NCBI RefSeq assembly: GCF_038624605.1
Contig: NZ_CP152020.1
Coordinates: 1,853,312-1,917,311 of the forward strand
Length of the DNA stretch: 64,000 bases
From: Psychrobacillus sp. FSL K6-4046
GTDB taxonomy: Bacteria; Bacillota; Bacilli; Bacillales_A; Planococcaceae
Reading direction: 5' to 3'
Below the pieces are notes generated by a model. That model worked only from the letters and a program-made list of their open reading frames with translations. It ran no database searches and was not told the DNA's origin. Within the stretch, counting starts at the first letter, position 1, and each line of letters begins with the position of its first letter. This document shows positions 60,597-64,000 of this stretch, in pieces. The position numbers were made by a program, and so were the translations under genes.

Positions 60597-60683
60597 TTGT
60601 TCATCCTTTTTTACCGATAACTTAAGTCATTTTTTCATGGACGAATATACTACAACAGGAATATGAAAAGATGAGGGGAAGCA

Positions 60684-60872
60684 ATGAAAATAAGGGACAT
60701 ATATAATCGTTTACTAAAGGGTGAGAAGTTCAAAGACGTCAGTGAAATAAAGCTAAACCAATTACCCGTGAAGCATCCAGCAGACTTGGTTGGACCATCG
60801 CCAATTATGCAGGAAATGGCTGAAAAGCACTCGAAGCATTTCAAAGAAAAAAATAGAAAGTACCCACTTTAA
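60684..60872 (+). CDS. small protein of unknown function (62 aa)
   Basis: A basic, soluble 62-aa protein: MKIRDIYNRLLKGEKFKDVS, then KHPADLVGPSPIMQEMAEKH and a Lys-rich end. AGGGGAAGC precedes the ATG at good distance. A hairpin overlaps its last codons. No family is recognised, but start signal and composition suggest a true gene. Confidence 0.55.
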   Translation: MKIRDIYNRLLKGEKFKDVSEIKLNQLPVKHPADLVGPSPIMQEMAEKHSKHFKEKNRKYPL

Positions 60873-60885
60873 AATAGTGGGTACT
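60859..60885. terminator. hairpin between convergent small genes
   Basis: AGTACCCACT (60859-60868) pairs perfectly with AGTGGGTACT (60876-60885). It overlaps both gene ends; T residues are few, so it is a moderate terminator. Confidence 0.55.
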
Positions 60886-61084
60886 AACTGTTGTTTTGAA
60901 AATAAGTTATTCTCTTCACTAATGGCTCTGTTTTTTTTACGTGGATTGGTTTAACTAGGTCTCCCGTAATCGCTACCGTCTTAACATGTTTGGTGCTTTT
61001 TTTGGATGCATTGAATCCACTTAGCTTTTTTGCTGCCCGACTCCTCACATCTTCCGTGCAAATAGGAACCTTTTCACTTAGCAT
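60884..61084 (-). CDS. small basic protein of unknown function (66 aa)
   Basis: 66 aa from ATG 61084, 8 nt after AAGGAG on the minus strand; a GTG at 61093 overlaps that site and is rejected. The sequence (RSRAAKKLSGFNASKKSTKH, then VKPIHVKKTEPLVKR) is Lys-rich and could be a nucleic-acid-binding or spore-associated protein, but it lacks the known SASP motifs. It lies 28 nt downstream of the larger membrane-protein gene (61113-62054), so they may be co-transcribed. Confidence 0.5.
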   Translation of the reverse strand: MLSEKVPICTEDVRSRAAKKLSGFNASKKSTKHVKTVAITGDLVKPIHVKKTEPLVKRITYFQNNS

Positions 61085-61112
61085 ACTCAACACTCCTTAA
61101 GAAATAAAATAT

Positions 61113-62054
61113 TTATTGGTTTTCCATTTGTTCCGAGTTAGTTAAAGCTACCATGTACTCGATGTTTTCAATATTTTTTGCAATAGTTTTATGAAGCAGC
61201 TCAAAGAGATATTTGTCAATAATATCAAATGAATAGGTAAAGCTTTCAATCACGGTTATAAATTCTAGGTCGTCATACGTGAAATGATAAACTAAATAAT
61301 TTTTCTTCCATATATTTAACTCATCTGTCTTATTAAACACGACAGCCTCGCCGGTTTCCTTCGATTCCTCTATTAAATCAATCAGCTTTTCTGGGGTATC
61401 TCTTGTATAGACCTGAAAAGAGAACGCTCCATGAATCGGATAATTTTTGTATCCTATTTGTGTTTCCTCTAAAAAGTACTCCAAGACCTCTTTAAAATCG
61501 ATTGCTGATCTGAACAAAAATTCTAATGTCCTACCTGAGGCATCGTCTCCTGTAAAATATGCCATGAGCTTTGCCTTTGTTCCACTAATTTCCACAGTTT
61601 CAATAGCCGCCTGCTCAATATTATCCACTTCAAATTCTAAATTCATAAACTTAAACCTTTTCAATCTCTTAAAGGCAACTGGAATCAATAGAAAAAGCAA
61701 AAACCATATAAAAAGCAAAAAGATGCCTCTAAATATGACCTGATGAAAATTAGATTGTACAAAGGGTTTTATGATAATCGAAAAAGCAGTGTCTTGGATC
61801 ACTTGCTCGGCTTCTATTTCTTTAATCTCGGCATTTTGAAGGAAAAATGCCTTGGGGTTCTCTTGCCATGTAGAAATGCCAATAAGCAGGGAGGAGGTGG
61901 CCATCCATGCGACAATGATTAGAATTCCAATAGTATAAATGTAAGGGATGATCATATTTATCCATTGAAAAAGAGTACGTCTTTCTTGGAATAGGAATCT
62001 CATCTTTGGACTAAGCCTCCAGACATACTTAACGTTTTTATATTTGTCTATCAT
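61113..62054 (-). CDS. membrane protein of unknown function (313 aa)
   Basis: Two membrane helices in the first 130 residues (MIIPYIYTIGILIIVAWMAT and GIFLLFIWFLLFLLIPVAF) separated by a loop of about 55 residues that is probably extracellular, then a cytoplasmic domain of about 180 residues (MNLEFEVDNIEQAAIETVEI, FTYDDLEFITVIESFTYSFD). No family is recognised. The ATG lacks a strong ribosome-binding site. It is divergent from the germination operon. Confidence 0.65.
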   Translation of the reverse strand: MIDKYKNVKYVWRLSPKMRFLFQERRTLFQWINMIIPYIYTIGILIIVAWMATSSLLIGISTWQENPKAFFLQNAEIKEIEAEQVIQDTAFSIIIKPFVQSNFHQVIFRGIFLLFIWFLLFLLIPVAFKRLKRFKFMNLEFEVDNIEQAAIETVEISGTKAKLMAYFTGDDASGRTLEFLFRSAIDFKEVLEYFLEETQIGYKNYPIHGAFSFQVYTRDTPEKLIDLIEESKETGEAVVFNKTDELNIWKKNYLVYHFTYDDLEFITVIESFTYSFDIIDKYLFELLHKTIAKNIENIEYMVALTNSEQMENQ

Positions 62055-62287
62055 TTGATTTTATGTGACAGAGCCCAAATTATGACCTTTTCTATTAAAC
62101 ATATATATAAGCTGTTCATAAAATAAATACTATCAAACCAATGAGAGAAATGAATCAAAAACATAGGAGAAATCCGAACCGTAATGACGGCGAGTCCTAA
62201 TTGGAGAGGGATATTTTAAATGATTTCCTGTGTTAAAAAAAGACTTCTATAGGAAGGGTATATAACTAGCTGTAATACTACTTGAAT

Positions 62288-62318
62288 TGAATAATTAACT
62301 AAAAATCTTCCCATACTT
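62288..62318 (+). promoter_or_regulatory. sigma-G-like promoter of the ger operon
   Basis: TGAATA (62288-62293) and CATACTT (62312-62318) are 18 nt apart and match the sigma-G consensus (TGAATA, CATACTA), the forespore factor that transcribes gerA operons. Confidence 0.7.
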
Positions 62319-62339
62319 CATCACAAAGGGGGAGTCGTA

Positions 62340-63878
62340 TTGCAACAGAAAACAGAAATACACAAAGAAATCCAACGACTTAATAAACAATTCCTCCACT
62401 CATCTGATTTCATATCAAAAGAAATCCCTTTGGGACCAAATGAGCGTGTTATTCTTTGTTTTTATTCTTCCCTTGTGAAAAAAAGTGAAATAGATCACCT
62501 ACTTTACTTACTAAGAGCATCAAGAAAAACGGTCTCAGGCTCTGAGTCATATACAGCACAAAACAAATCCAAGCTGATTGAAAACATTCATTCTGATCAG
62601 GTAGAAAATAATGCTCAGTTAGAGCTAAGCGAACAATTGCCTTTAACGACACCAATACTAGACGATTCAGTAACCATTACAACGGAGCCATATAATAATC
62701 AAAAACTAATCGAATATGTTTGCAATGGTGAATCAATTGTAATACTGCTAGATACAAATGAAATGATTAGACTTAATAGCCCTAACTTTGTATACCGAAC
62801 ACCAGATGAACCCGCCAATGAAGAAGTTTTACGAGGATCACACGAAGGATTTGTAGAGAATTATGATTCAAATGTTTCTCTAATTAGAAAACGTATAAAA
62901 AATAATAAGCTTATTGTTAAAAAGATTGTAATTGGAAAAGAGACTAATACTCTTGTTTATTATTTTTATATGGAAGATGTAGTGGATCAGGAGGCACTAA
63001 AAACGGTAGAGGAACGTTTAAACGGAATTGATATTGATATGTTTTATAGTGGGGGGCAGCTTAGCGATTATTTAGATGATCAAGTTTGGTCCCCGTTCCC
63101 ACAACTTTTAAATACAGAGTGACCAGACCGAGTCGTTGCTAATATACTAGAAGGCAAAATAGCTATAATGACAGATATTACACCAACCGCTCTCATAGGT
63201 CCTGTAACATTTTTCTCATTTTATCAATCTCCGGATGATTTTAACTCACGCGTTTTAGTAGGAACGTTTTACCGGGTAATGCGGATATTAAGCTTCTTAA
63301 CAGCTATCTTTTTACCGGCATTCTATATTGCGATTGTCAGTTTTCATTTTGAAGTATTACCGCTTGAATTAGCAAACAAAGTAAAGTCAGATATTAATCA
63401 AATTCCATATCGCCCACTTATTGAAGCACTAATCATGGAAGTTACTATTGAATTAATTCGAGAGGCGAGTGTTCGTCTACCGAAATCGATTGGACAGACT
63501 ATTGGTATCGTTGGGGGACTAGTCATAGGCGAATCGATTGTGAGTGCAGGCTTAGTATCGAACTTAATGGTAATTGTCGTTGCATTTACAGCCATTTCGA
63601 GTTTTGTGGCACCATCTGTGGAGCTTAACACATCTATTCGGGTTTTACGCTTTCCATTTATGATCTTGGCTTCGCTGTTTGGCTTTTTTGGTATTATGAT
63701 TGGGACCTTTATATTAGTCATACATTTATTGAATTTAAGTTCATTAAAAAGACCATATTTTTCACCAATTATTCCATTTGAACCAAAAGAACTGCATAAG
63801 ATTTTCTTCCGAGAGCCCTATTATAAAGCTAAAAATCAGGTTACAAGTTTTTCGCCGAAAAAGGATGATGAGGCGTGA
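62340..63878 (+). pseudogene. gerA: GerA-type spore germination receptor A subunit, split by an in-frame TGA
   Basis: The first part (62340-63122, TTG start after AAAGGGGGAG) has the GerA N-terminal domain and ends PFPQLLNTE followed by TGA at 63120. The same frame continues without a gap as PDRVVANILEGKIAIMTDIT, then GPVTFFSFYQSPDDF and the five membrane helices to the stop at 63878. The usual family text is NTERPDR, so a CGA Arg codon has become TGA. The intact protein would be 512 aa, normal for GerAA. An ATG at 63168 could restart translation of the membrane half. Confidence 0.85.
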
Positions 63879-64000
63879 AGATAGAATTAACGAAAGTACA
63901 ATTATTCCTTTTAATGTTCGTTATGCAAACCGGTTTCGTGTATACCTCTTTTCAAAATGTTTTAATCCAGCATGGTAAACGGGACTCTACGATTCAATTC
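63875..64000 (+). CDS. GerB-type spore germination permease-like subunit, 3' end cut by window
   Basis: GTG 63875 overlaps the gerA stop (GTGA). The first 42 residues (KIELTKVQLFLLMFVMQTGF, then VYTSFQNVLIQHGKRDSTIQF) match the start of GerAB proteins of the amino acid-polyamine-organocation superfamily, the likely germinant-binding subunit in the spore inner membrane. GATGAGG is the RBS. It runs off the window. Confidence 0.85.
   Translation, partial: MKIELTKVQLFLLMFVMQTGFVYTSFQNVLIQHGKRDSTIQF

Noticed and set aside
1-64000. CRISPR arrays, rRNA and tRNA genes
   Set aside because: No regular 24-40-bp direct repeats with unique spacers and no recognisable tRNA or rRNA segments were seen; a covariance-model scan was not possible here.

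Overview
The window is AT-rich bacterial DNA with strong Gram-positive ribosome-binding sites (AGGAGG-type) before most genes, GTG/TTG starts, a T-box leader, a stressosome-type RsbR paralogue, FapR- and ArgR-like operators and, at the right edge, a GerA-type spore germination operon behind a sigma-G-like promoter. This points to an endospore-forming member of the Bacillales. A Psychrobacillus/Lysinibacillus-type organism is my guess from general resemblance, not something the sequence proves. I saw no rRNA, tRNA, CRISPR array or intact prophage.

Layout. 1-7.5 kb: a 4-hydroxyphenylacetate (homoprotocatechuate) meta-cleavage operon, all on +: two FAH-fold decarboxylase/isomerase genes (the first cut by the window edge), hpaF, hpaB, hpaC, a DapA-fold hpaI-type aldolase, hpaE and hpaD. 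The hydratase HpaH is not visible and may lie to the left. 7.7-12.5 kb: a VOC protein, a catalase, an intact IS1182-family element and an SDR-type oxidoreductase. 12.5-25.6 kb: small proteins, a padR-membrane-protein-methyltransferase operon, a GNAT, an S9-family peptidase with Tyr in place of the catalytic His, a Pmp3 protein, an RsbR paralogue, a CNNM/CorC-like membrane protein behind a MerR regulator, an SRPBCC protein, OsmC and NamA. 25.7-28.4 kb: argGH with ArgR-like boxes. 28.4-38 kb: membrane proteins, a SulP-Usp operon, a phosphoesterase with a C-terminal SH3-like module, a Nudix-phosphatase-Nudix cluster, an LCP protein and a TetR-MFS efflux pair. 38-44.4 kb: a lipoprotein, a hydrolase, a methyltransferase, a PemK/MazF-like toxin with a basic partner, and a 673-aa beta-helix protein. 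44.4-49.3 kb: a Trp-specific T-box and trpDCFBA (no trpE or trpG). 49.3-58.8 kb: accessory genes including two APH-type kinases (one frameshifted), a FapR-site plsC homologue, a DUF4097 protein, a 21-bp minisatellite and a decayed small gene. 59-60.6 kb: a Xer-type tyrosine recombinase followed by two direct dif-like sites 616 bp apart. 60.6-64 kb: small proteins, a membrane protein and a gerA/gerB operon whose gerA is split by an in-frame TGA.

The points that most deserve a second look are the recombinase with paired dif-like sites, the TA-like pair with a basic partner, two genes whose best start codon is ATT, the S9 peptidase with the missing His, the beta-helix protein, and the clustered indel/nonsense lesions in the last 13 kb.
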